A stretch of DNA of 64,000 nucleotides from SpSt-77 sp049972045 (GTDB lineage: Bacteria > Chloroflexota > Anaerolineae > B4-G1 > DUEL01), in the NCBI GenBank assembly GCA_049972045.1, contig JBMFKS010000001.1, positions 1 to 64,000 of the forward strand. The letters are read 5' to 3'. Made by a program: the position numbers and the translations under genes. Numbering within the stretch: the stretch's first letter is position 1; each line of letters begins with the position of its first letter. Below the pieces are notes generated by a model. It was not told where the DNA came from. It did not search any database and saw only the letters and a program-made list of their open reading frames with translations. Below, piece by piece: positions 40,794-48,297 of this stretch.

Positions 40794-42842
40794 TTATGCC
40801 ATCTGCTGCGCCACCAGTTCCACCACATCCAGCACCCGGACGCGCAACTTCTCCTGCCGGGCCGCACCGGCCAGCGTCCGCTTGCACTGCTGGCAGGCGG
40901 AGAGCAGAATCTTCGCCCCCGTGGCCTGCACCTCGCCGATGCGCCGCTTCGCCACCGCCGCAACCAGGTCCTTATCCGCCATCTCCACGTCCCCGCCGCC
41001 GCCGCAGCAGAGGGAGTACTGGTGGTGATGCTCCATCTCCACCAGCGTCACCCCGGGGATGGCCCGGATGACCGCCCGGGGCGCTTCGTACACGCCACTG
41101 GTCCGCCCCAGATCACAGGGGTCATGGTAGGTGACCGTCTCCTCCAGCGGCCGCAGGGGGATGCGCCCCTCGGCCAGCAGTTCCGCCAGCAGTTCCGTCA
41201 GGTGCAGGACCTCCAAGCCCAGCGGCTCGCCCAGGACGCGCGGGTAGTCGTGTTTCCAGGTGTGGTAGCAGGACGGGCAGGCCGCGACCAGCCGCCGCGC
41301 CCCCGTCCGGCGGACCGCGTCCAGGTTGTGCCGCATGGTCTCCACCGCCACGTCGCCCATTCCGGCAATGACCAGCGGGAAGCCGCAGCACCACTCCTCC
41401 CCACCCAGCGTCAAGTAGTCCACCCCGGCCCGCTCCAGTACCTGCACCGCGTTCTGGGGGATGGAGTAGGACTGGGGGTAGAAGGACGCGACACATCCTA
41501 CGAAGAAGACCACCTCCGCCTGCGTCTTCTTGCCGACCCCCTCCGGGATTTCGGGCAGGTTCTGGCTCCAGATGAGCCGGTTGGCGTTGTCGTCACCGGA
41601 GATGTTGTGGGCCGTCAGGAAAGTCTCCCGGAGACGGTCAAAGACCGCCGGGTAGGCGCCCTGCCGGACCAGGTCCTGGCGCATGGCGATCCAGAGTTCG
41701 CGGGTTTGGATGTGGGCTGGGCAAACGACGGCGCAACGCCCGCAGAGGGTGCAGTCGTACGTGCCGGTGGAGTGGGTCTGGAGCGCCTCCGGCTGGAGCG
41801 GGCGGGGGCCGAAGAGCCGGGCCAGAAGCCCGTACTGGCCCCGGATGAACCGCCGCACCGCCTCAATCTTGCGCAGCGGCGTGATGGCGTCCAGGTCTGG
41901 CTTCTCGGTAAAGGTCGGACACCAGAGGACGCACTCCCCACAGCGGGTGCAGGCGTCCAGCGCCAGCAGTTCCCGGAAGGTGTAGAGAGCGGGGTCAGGC
42001 CGGGACTGGGTACCTCCTATCGCCGGAGCGGTCTCCGCCTCCTGTACCCGATTCACCGTGGCGGTCAATGCCGTGGCGACCGCGTGCAGAAACTTGGAGT
42101 ACGGAATGGTGACGATGACGAGAGAGACCAGCAGGCCGTGGCCCACGTAGAATCCGTCGGCGAGATGTTCCCAGGGGAGATTCCAGCCCGCCAGCAGGCG
42201 GGCGAGGGGGTAGCCGATAAACGCCATATAGGGCGCGGGGCCGTCATAGCGGGCGTTCAGGCGGACAACCTCCGCAATCCAGCCCGTGAGCAGAATCAGC
42301 CCCAGCGCGACCACCATCCAGGTATCCATCGCGCCGGTCCGAAGTTGGGAGGGGCGGGCCAGATACCGCCGGACGATGTAGAAGATCAGGCCGGCAGTCA
42401 TCATCAACCCACCGATCTCATTGAGGAGCGCGGTAACCGGGTGGTCAGCGGTGTACCACATGGCTATCCAGGGGATATGCCCCAGGTGGAACAAGTGGTA
42501 GAGCACCTTTTCCGAGAGGGCGGCCAGACCGGAGAGCGTCATCAGCAGGAGAAATCCGTTCAGCAAGAGAAAGTGGCTTGCCCACCGCCAGCGGCTGGTC
42601 CGCCAAAGGCGGCGGTTGAACCAGGCTTCGGTGATAAAGGCTTTCAGAATAGCGGGGAACTGGCGGCTGAAGATGGCCCGCAGTGCCCGGTTCAGCAAGC
42701 TCAGAAATTTTCGCCAGGCCGAGACGGTGTTGCTCCCTTCCACCCGTCCCTGAAGCCAGATGCCCACCACATCGGCCAGGCCGATCAGGAAGAGGAGCAT
42801 CAGGGGAAGATGGATCACCCAGAAAAGGGTTTCAACGTTCAC
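40794..42842 (-). CDS. Membrane Fe-S oxidoreductase, HdrDE/EMO-like fusion
   Basis: A 682-residue fusion. Residues 1-265 form a NarI/HdrE-like cytochrome b domain with five or six helices and possible heme His residues. Residues 300-395 contain two [4Fe-4S] motifs, CTRCGECVLWCP and CTLCGRCAVVCP. Residues 430-680 contain two CCG domains (GGEEWCCGFPL with ACPSC, and YSLCCGGGGD with SACQQC), each with its upstream Cys (VGCVAS, HDPCDLG). This matches EMO/FadF-type ETF:menaquinone oxidoreductases and HdrDE/DsrMK-like proteins. It has a GTG start. No etfAB is nearby, so the electron donor is unclear; a lipoyl protein gene lies immediately upstream. Confidence 0.85.
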   Translation of the reverse strand: MNVETLFWVIHLPLMLLFLIGLADVVGIWLQGRVEGSNTVSAWRKFLSLLNRALRAIFSRQFPAILKAFITEAWFNRRLWRTSRWRWASHFLLLNGFLLLMTLSGLAALSEKVLYHLFHLGHIPWIAMWYTADHPVTALLNEIGGLMMTAGLIFYIVRRYLARPSQLRTGAMDTWMVVALGLILLTGWIAEVVRLNARYDGPAPYMAFIGYPLARLLAGWNLPWEHLADGFYVGHGLLVSLVIVTIPYSKFLHAVATALTATVNRVQEAETAPAIGGTQSRPDPALYTFRELLALDACTRCGECVLWCPTFTEKPDLDAITPLRKIEAVRRFIRGQYGLLARLFGPRPLQPEALQTHSTGTYDCTLCGRCAVVCPAHIQTRELWIAMRQDLVRQGAYPAVFDRLRETFLTAHNISGDDNANRLIWSQNLPEIPEGVGKKTQAEVVFFVGCVASFYPQSYSIPQNAVQVLERAGVDYLTLGGEEWCCGFPLVIAGMGDVAVETMRHNLDAVRRTGARRLVAACPSCYHTWKHDYPRVLGEPLGLEVLHLTELLAELLAEGRIPLRPLEETVTYHDPCDLGRTSGVYEAPRAVIRAIPGVTLVEMEHHHQYSLCCGGGGDVEMADKDLVAAVAKRRIGEVQATGAKILLSACQQCKRTLAGAARQEKLRVRVLDVVELVAQQMA

Positions 42843-42937
42843 AAAACACCCCCGTAGAGCGAGATGGGATGCCCCAATAGCGCGCTCAATTATCCCCCCA
42901 GAGGCACCTTTGGGAGTACTGTCCGCGACGGGCTGGA

Positions 42938-43369
42938 CTACCCCAGCAGGCTCTTGTACTTTGCCGCCTCCTCTTCAATGAAGGCGCGAAATTCGGGGGA
43001 ATCCGCCCGGAAAAGGTTGTTCAGTTCCGCCGGGTTGGACATCTCAATCTTGACCAGCCAGCCCTGGTCAAAGGGAGACTGGTTGATCAGAGAGGGCTCA
43101 AATTCCAGTTCCTCGTTGACGGCGACGATCTTGCCGCTGACGAGCGCGGGGACACGCCCAACCCACTTGCCGGACTCCATAGACATAAAGGTCTGGCCCT
43201 GGGTGACGGCTTTCCCCACGGGGGGGATTTCCACGTAGACAATCTCCTTGGCGATGCGCTGACCGAAATCGGTCAAGCCCTGGACCACGATGTTGCCCTC
43301 CACCCGGGCCCAGTTGTGCTGTTTGTCGTAGTAGAGGTCATCGGGAAATTCAATACCGGCGATCTGCAT
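42938..43369 (-). CDS. GcvH-like lipoyl protein
   Basis: A 143-residue lipoyl-domain protein. It begins FPDDLYYDKQHNWARVEGN and continues with IVVQGLTDFGQRIAKEIVYV; the putative lipoylated Lys is in MSMESGKWVGRVPALVSGK near residue 68. The sequence around this Lys (ESGKWV) differs from typical GcvH (ESVKA). AGGAGG precedes the ATG. No gcvT, gcvP or lipoylation gene is in the window, and the next gene on the strand is an HdrDE/EMO-like Fe-S protein. This resembles the association of lipoate-binding proteins with Hdr-like sulfur-oxidation systems, although the catalytic sHdr set is absent here. Confidence 0.85.
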   Translation of the reverse strand: MQIAGIEFPDDLYYDKQHNWARVEGNIVVQGLTDFGQRIAKEIVYVEIPPVGKAVTQGQTFMSMESGKWVGRVPALVSGKIVAVNEELEFEPSLINQSPFDQGWLVKIEMSNPAELNNLFRADSPEFRAFIEEEAAKYKSLLG

Positions 43370-43617
43370 GGCGCGCCTCCTATTTCAGGTTGATCCAGGC
43401 ATTTTTATACCCGGACAAGCCGAATTGTCAAGCCTGGCACTCCCGAGGTTTATCCCACATGCGACGCACCGTACAGTGCGTCGCATTTTGCGACTTCGCC
43501 CTCCACCGATGCCCGCCGGCCCTGTGGGTGTTCAAAGAAAGGCCGATTCCCTATCGCGCCCGTGTTGGCGGGAGAGCCTGCCCCGAATCAGACCCGAATT
43601 TTGACGGCACACCCCTA
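43370..43617. other. Intergenic region between gcvH-like gene and MITE copy
   Basis: About 250 bp with no supported gene. It contains a perfect 11 bp palindrome ATGCGACGCAC/GTGCGTCGCAT at 43459-43486 followed by TTTTG on the plus strand. The promoter of the gcvH-like operon was not identified with confidence. Confidence 0.5.
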
Positions 43618-43722
43618 CTGGTTTGTCAACCGCACTTTTGTGGGTCTTTGCGCCCTCCAGTAGGGCAACTGCGAGCAGTTGCCCTACGCTTCGGACCCAT
43701 CAGCATAAACTTGACTGACCCC
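43618..43722 (+). mobile_element. MITE-like element, copy 5 (105 bp)
   Basis: Flanked by TA at 43616-43617 and 43723-43724. The ends CTGGTTTGTCAA and (reverse complement) GGGGTCAGTCAA fit the family, and the internal hairpin is GTAGGGCAACTG/CAGTTGCCCTAC. Intermediate in length between the 94 and 132 bp forms. Its right end plus TA makes the TAG stop of the adjacent FNT-receiver gene. Confidence 0.85.
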
Positions 43723-44990
43723 TACGACCGCCCGCCCGCGGGCAGGAAGCGCCGCACCGTGCGCAGCAGGTGGTCGGGGTCTATGGGTTTGCTGATCCAA
43801 GCATCTATCGGGATATGCAGATCGTCGGGCAGAAGGCCGGCATACTGACTGCTGTCTATGCTGGAGACCATCACCACTGGGATGGTCCGCAGTATCAGGT
43901 CGGCGGCCATCTCCTGCGCGACGGCGACACCTTCCAGCGGTGTCGCCATCATCACGTCCAGCAACACCAGGTCCGGCTTCTCCTCCCGCATCACCCGCAA
44001 GGCTTCCGCTCCGTCACGAGCCGCGCTGACCCGGTAACCGGCCTGGACGAGAATCCGGCGGCTCAGGTCCACGAAGTCCGGGTCGTCGTCCACCACCAGA
44101 ATCCGCGGCGCTACGCCTGGTTTGACCTCTACTTTCTTCTTCGGCCGCAAGTAGCTGAACCAGTAGGTCAATCCGACAAGCCCGGCGCCGCCGATGATGT
44201 TCCCGATGGTCACCGGCAGGAGGTTCCGCAGGAAGAAAGCCCCCCAGGTCAGCGCCGCGAAGTCGGCCGGGGTCTTCCCCACCGTCTCCCAGAAGGCTGA
44301 CGGTGCCCACGCCTTGATGAATAGGCCGATGGGGATCAGGTACATGTTGGCTACACTGTGCTCAAACCCGGCGGCCACAAAGGCTGTGATGGGGAAGATA
44401 ATGGCGAGAATCTTGTCGGTGGTGGAGCGAGCCGACGCGCAGAGCCACACGGCCAGACAGACCAGTGCGTTACACATCACGCCCAGCGCAAGGGCCTGCA
44501 GGAAGCCCAGGCTGCATTTCGCGCTGGCGATGCTCAGCGCGTTGAGCCCGATCGCTCCGGAGGCAAAGGTATACTGCCCGGTGAGGAACATCAGCAAAGC
44601 GGTCAGAACGGACCCGACGAAGTTGCCCAGGTAGACGATGCTCCAGTTGCGCAGCAGTTGGGCCGTGGTGACTCGGCGACTGGCATAGGCCATCACGATG
44701 AGGTTGTTGCCGGTGAAGAGTTCGGCCCCGGCCACCACGACGGCGATCAGGCCGAGGCAGAAGACCAGACCGCCGACCAGCCGGATCAGCCCGTAAGGAA
44801 CACCGGCCGCGCCGAGGCCCGTTGTGACTGTCGTCAGGAAAATGCCCCCCGTGGCGATAAACGCGCCGGCAAGAACCGCCAGGGAGAACATCGTCCAGAA
44901 ATCCAGATTCGCCTTCGTGACGCCGACTTCTTCCATTCGGCTGGCCATCTTCGCCGGTGGGTAGGCATCAATCTGCAATTCGTTGCTCAT
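43722..44990 (-). CDS. Formate/nitrite transporter (FNT) fused to a response-regulator receiver domain
   Basis: A 422-residue fusion. Residues 1-285 are a six-helix FNT channel with AGAELFTGNNLIVMAYASRR, IVYLGNFVGSVLTALLM, FEHSVANMYLIPIGL and FLRNLLPVTIGNIIGGAGLV, including the conserved channel His of FEHSVAN. Residues 300-422 form a CheY-like receiver: RILVVDDDPDFVDLS (acidic pocket), LVLLDVMMA (phospho-acceptor Asp) and ISKPID (Lys). The ATG at 44990 follows GGAGGAGACC. A receiver on the cytoplasmic side of an FNT could gate anion flux by phosphorylation. I know of no characterised FNT-REC fusion. The multi-GAF kinase 4.3 kb away is a candidate kinase, by proximity only. Confidence 0.88.
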   Translation of the reverse strand: MSNELQIDAYPPAKMASRMEEVGVTKANLDFWTMFSLAVLAGAFIATGGIFLTTVTTGLGAAGVPYGLIRLVGGLVFCLGLIAVVVAGAELFTGNNLIVMAYASRRVTTAQLLRNWSIVYLGNFVGSVLTALLMFLTGQYTFASGAIGLNALSIASAKCSLGFLQALALGVMCNALVCLAVWLCASARSTTDKILAIIFPITAFVAAGFEHSVANMYLIPIGLFIKAWAPSAFWETVGKTPADFAALTWGAFFLRNLLPVTIGNIIGGAGLVGLTYWFSYLRPKKKVEVKPGVAPRILVVDDDPDFVDLSRRILVQAGYRVSAARDGAEALRVMREEKPDLVLLDVMMATPLEGVAVAQEMAADLILRTIPVVMVSSIDSSQYAGLLPDDLHIPIDAWISKPIDPDHLLRTVRRFLPAGGRS

Positions 44991-45135
44991 AGGTCTCCTC
45001 CTGTTCTGGGATTGCCTATCCGACAGGCTCCCCTGGGGAAAGCCCCCTGAGGATACGAAGCATTGACGTGATCCCATCGTGTTTGTCAAAGCCATTCGTC
45101 TCTCTTCGGATAGCCCGAAGAACTTCGCTGAATCA

Positions 45136-45157
45136 GCCCGACGGTTGACCGTCGGGC
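45136..45157. repeat. 10 bp-stem hairpin in the FNT leader
   Basis: GCCCGACGGT/ACCGTCGGGC with a 2-base loop, about 150 bp upstream of the FNT gene on its transcript. Could be regulatory, but no conserved riboswitch fold was recognised. Confidence 0.5.
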
Positions 45158-45238
45158 GAAAAAGGGCATCCCCGATAACATTGGGGTACCAACGGCGTAA
45201 GTCCTACGGGAAACAACAGGGACGGTGTTCCTCTCTTC

Positions 45239-45266
45239 ATAATATCCTGAATTGCCTCATGGGCAA
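45239..45266 (-). promoter_or_regulatory. Putative promoter of the FNT-receiver gene
   Basis: Minus strand TTGCCC, 16 bp, TATTAT. The predicted leader is about 240 nt, unusually long for this window, and contains the hairpin at 45136. Confidence 0.45.
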
Positions 45267-45340
45267 GTGACAATGATCCATCTGATGGATGACGTTTATC
45301 CTTGCGGCCCTTCGTCTCGCTCGGGTAGTAGGACAAGGTA

Positions 45341-45367
45341 GTAGGACAAGGCTGAGCCTTGTCCTAC
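45341..45367. repeat. GTAGGACAAGGCT palindrome
   Basis: GTAGGACAAGGCT and AGCCTTGTCCTAC around one G. It shares arms with the hairpin at 126-146 and is preceded by another GTAGGACAAG at 45329. Confidence 0.65.
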
Positions 45368-45380
45368 GGTGTTTCGGCGC

Positions 45381-45408
45381 TTGACAATCCCCCCGCCCCT
45401 GTTAAAAT
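45381..45408 (+). promoter_or_regulatory. lepA promoter (nearly leaderless)
   Basis: TTGACA, 16 bp, TAAAAT. The -10 ends 8 bp before the ATG at 45417, so the transcript would have at most a very short leader without a ribosome binding site. Confidence 0.65.
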
Positions 45409-45416
45409 GAGAACCG

Positions 45417-47219
45417 ATGGGCCAGGAAACCATCCGCAACTTCTGCATCATCGCTCACATAGACCACGGCAAATCCACACTGGCCGACCGGCTCCTGGAA
45501 CTGACCGGCACCATCTCCCCGCGGGAGATGGCCGAGCAGGTGCTGGACTCTATGGACCTGGAGCGGGAGCGGGGGATCACCATCAAGGCGTCGGCGGTGC
45601 GGATGACCTACCGCGCCGCCAACGGCCAGGCCTACGAACTGAACCTGATAGATACCCCCGGCCACGTGGACTTCTCCTACGAGGTGAGCCGCGCGCTGGC
45701 GGCCTGCGAGGGTGCCCTTCTGGTGGTGGACGCCTCCCAGGGTATAGAGGCCCAGACCATGGCCAATCTCTACCTGGCCCTGGACGCCGGGCTGGAAATC
45801 ATCCCCGTCGTCAACAAAATAGACCTTCTCGCCGCCCGGCCCGACGAAGTGGCGGCGGAGGTGGCTGACCTGCTGGGCGTCCCCGCCGAGGAGGTCCTGC
45901 GGGTCTCTGCCAAAGAGGGGACTAACATCCCCGCAGTGCTGGAGGCAGTTGTCCGGAGAATCCCCCCACCCTCCGGCCGTCCCGATGCCCCCCTGAGAGC
46001 CCTCATCTTTGACTCCCACTACGACCCCTACAAGGGCGTTGTCGCCTACGTACGCGTGGTGGACGGCGCGGTGGAGAAAGGGCGTCGGCTGATGCTGATG
46101 TCCTCCGGCCTGGAGACGGAACCGGTGGAAATCGGCATCTTCACCCCCGGTATGCAGCCGACAGGCCGCCTGGAGACCGGCGAGGTCGGCTACATCGCCA
46201 CCGGCCTGAAAACCGTCCGCGAGTGCCGGGTCGGCGATACACTGACCGATGCCGCCCGTCCGGCCGAAGAGCCCCTCCCCGGCTACCGCCCGGCCAAGCC
46301 CATGGTCTTCGCCAGCCTGTATCCGGTGGAGGCGGAGGAGTATCAGAACCTGCGGGACGCGCTGGAGAAACTCCGCCTCAACGACGCCGCCCTGACCTTT
46401 GAGCCGGAGACGTCGCAGGCCCTGCAATTCGGCTTCCGCTGCGGCTTCCTGGGCCTCTTCCACATGGAGATCGTCCAGGAACGGCTGGAGCGGGAGTATG
46501 GCCTGGACCTCATCGCCACCGCCCCCAGTGTGGCTTACCAGGTCGTCACCACCCGGGGAGAAGTGCTGGAGGTCTCCCGCCCTGCCGACCTGCCTGACCC
46601 GTCGGTCATCCGGGAAATCCGGGAGCCGTGGATGAAGGTGCAGATTTTCACCCCCGCCGCCTCCATCGGCCCGGTGATGGAACTGGTCACCCGCCGCCGG
46701 GGCCAGTACGAGACGACAGAGTACCTGGATAGCCAGCGGGTGGTGCTGACATTCCATATGCCCCTCTCCGAGATGATCGTGGACCTCCACGACCGGCTGA
46801 AATCGGCCACGCGGGGCTACGCCTCTATGGACTACACCTTTGAGGGCTACCGGCCCGGCGACCTGGTGAAGATGGACATTCTGGTCAACGAACAGCCGGT
46901 GGACGCGCTGGCGCTCATTGTCCACCGGGACCAGGCCTACGAGAAGGGGTCGGCGCTGGTGCGGAAGATGAAAGAAGTCATCCCCCGCCAGTTGTTCCCC
47001 GTGCCCATCCAGGCGGCCATCGGGGGGCGCGTCATCGCCCGGGAAACGGTGCGGGCGCTCCGGAAGGACGTGCTGGCGAAGTGCTACGGCGGCGACGTCA
47101 CTCGCAAGCGGAAACTGTTGGAGAAGCAGAAGGCGGGGAAGAAACGGCTCAAACAGTTCGGGCAGGTGGTGCTTCCTCAGGAAGCGTTCCTGGCCATCCT
47201 GAGGTTGGAAGAAGAATAA
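45417..47219 (+). CDS. lepA: Elongation factor 4 (LepA) GTPase
   Basis: A 600-residue ribosomal translocation-related GTPase. G1 is IAHIDHGKSTLADRLLELTG, the switch region has MDLERERGITIKASAV, G3 is DTPGHVDF, and G4 is VVNKIDLL. The family C-terminus is complete (RKRKLLEKQKAGKKRLKQFG). The ATG at 45417 immediately follows the -10 element, so no ribosome binding site is expected. The downstream gene is 95 bp away. Confidence 0.97.
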   Translation: MGQETIRNFCIIAHIDHGKSTLADRLLELTGTISPREMAEQVLDSMDLERERGITIKASAVRMTYRAANGQAYELNLIDTPGHVDFSYEVSRALAACEGALLVVDASQGIEAQTMANLYLALDAGLEIIPVVNKIDLLAARPDEVAAEVADLLGVPAEEVLRVSAKEGTNIPAVLEAVVRRIPPPSGRPDAPLRALIFDSHYDPYKGVVAYVRVVDGAVEKGRRLMLMSSGLETEPVEIGIFTPGMQPTGRLETGEVGYIATGLKTVRECRVGDTLTDAARPAEEPLPGYRPAKPMVFASLYPVEAEEYQNLRDALEKLRLNDAALTFEPETSQALQFGFRCGFLGLFHMEIVQERLEREYGLDLIATAPSVAYQVVTTRGEVLEVSRPADLPDPSVIREIREPWMKVQIFTPAASIGPVMELVTRRRGQYETTEYLDSQRVVLTFHMPLSEMIVDLHDRLKSATRGYASMDYTFEGYRPGDLVKMDILVNEQPVDALALIVHRDQAYEKGSALVRKMKEVIPRQLFPVPIQAAIGGRVIARETVRALRKDVLAKCYGGDVTRKRKLLEKQKAGKKRLKQFGQVVLPQEAFLAILRLEEE

Positions 47220-47314
47220 GCGTTCGCCACCAAGTCGCCAGGGAACGGTAAGCCCCCATTCCTTTCAGCCTCCTCGTCTTGGGCCTGGCATGGCACCAAC
47301 TGGTGGAAGGCGCA

Positions 47315-48130
47315 ATGGAAGGCGGACTGGTCTGTCGGTATTGTGGCCGCCCGATCGCGGTGCCGGCCTCTAACTGCCCCTGGTGCGGGCGGACCATTAT
47401 GGTCATCTGCGCTCACTGCAAGCAGTACACCGATGACCAGGGGACAGTCTGTGAGCACTGCGGCGCTCCGCTGGAGCCGGACCGGCTGGAATCGCTCCGC
47501 ATCGGGGTCGGAGTGGATAGCCGGACGGCCCAATGGATTGCCGACTGCCAGCGCGCCCGCCTGGTGGCCAGTGGTGTGATAGCCCTCCATCTCCCCGACT
47601 TCTTTTATGCCGATGCCCAGCGCCGGACCGTTCTGGTGGACCTCTTTGGCCCCTCTCTGACCCCCCAACGGGAAGCCGCGGCCCTGCTGTTTGCCGCGGT
47701 TGCCTATCTGATCCAACATGGGTACTGCGCGCTTCAGCCCGCTGGGGAGGGTGAATCCCCGCTCTGGGCCGAAGTCCGGCCGTGGGATGGGCAAATTCTC
47801 AGCCTGGAGGGCGCGCTGGCCCGGCAGGCCGGCCTGGGCCAGACTCTGACCCAATCCCTCCGGCAGGCCGTGGCGGAAGGGGCGGGCATCACCCCGGAGC
47901 AGGAGCGGCCTGCTGGCCGGCAGAGACGGCCCACGGCCGCACCGTTCGCCCGTCCTGTCGCCGAAGCGGTGGTGGAGGCGGCCCGCCGCACCGTCCTCCC
48001 CGAGCACCAGGAGAAAGAGGCATGCCGGGAGATTTACCGGTTACTGCTCCAGTTTGTCCAGCATGACCCCGCCCGGGCCCGCCGCATCGCCGGGGAGGTT
48101 CTGGAGGCCCTGGCCTGGTTTCCGGCTTGA
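47315..48130 (+). CDS. Zinc-ribbon protein of unknown function
   Basis: A 271-residue protein. Residues 6-55 contain Cys pairs CRYCG, CPWCG, CAHCK and CEHCG, forming two zinc ribbons. Residues 65-160 form a mixed domain with ARLVASGVIALHLPDFFYAD and LVDLFGPSLTPQREAAALLF, of no known family. The C-terminal half is helical (AREIAGEVLEALAWF-like). The ATG at 47315 has GGAAGG; the longer frame to 47279 begins with TTG. It ends at the -35 of the liv promoter. Function not recognised. Confidence 0.7.
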   Translation: MEGGLVCRYCGRPIAVPASNCPWCGRTIMVICAHCKQYTDDQGTVCEHCGAPLEPDRLESLRIGVGVDSRTAQWIADCQRARLVASGVIALHLPDFFYADAQRRTVLVDLFGPSLTPQREAAALLFAAVAYLIQHGYCALQPAGEGESPLWAEVRPWDGQILSLEGALARQAGLGQTLTQSLRQAVAEGAGITPEQERPAGRQRRPTAAPFARPVAEAVVEAARRTVLPEHQEKEACREIYRLLLQFVQHDPARARRIAGEVLEALAWFPA

Positions 48131-48154
48131 CAAATCAGCCAGTTGGGCTATAAA
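48127..48154 (+). promoter_or_regulatory. liv operon promoter
   Basis: TTGACA, 16 bp, TATAAA. The -35 overlaps the stop codon of the preceding gene, and the leader is about 140 nt. Confidence 0.6.
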
Positions 48155-48297
48155 TAAAACCAGCAGGTGAAGCCAGCCACGAGGTAAAAGGAGGTGCGCA
48201 GGGGGAAAAGAACAGACTCCGTTGATCCACAACCTGTCCTCTCCATCCATATTTTACATTTTACTCCACTGTTCCCAAATCCTGAAAGGAGGAGAAA

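Noticed and set aside
42938..43369. Standard glycine cleavage H protein
   Set aside because: Kept as GcvH-like only: there is no gcvT/gcvP nearby, and the lipoyl-lysine context differs from the usual ESVKA motif.
45000..45240. Riboswitch in the long FNT leader
   Set aside because: A hairpin is present, but no known riboswitch core or conserved junction could be recognised by eye.
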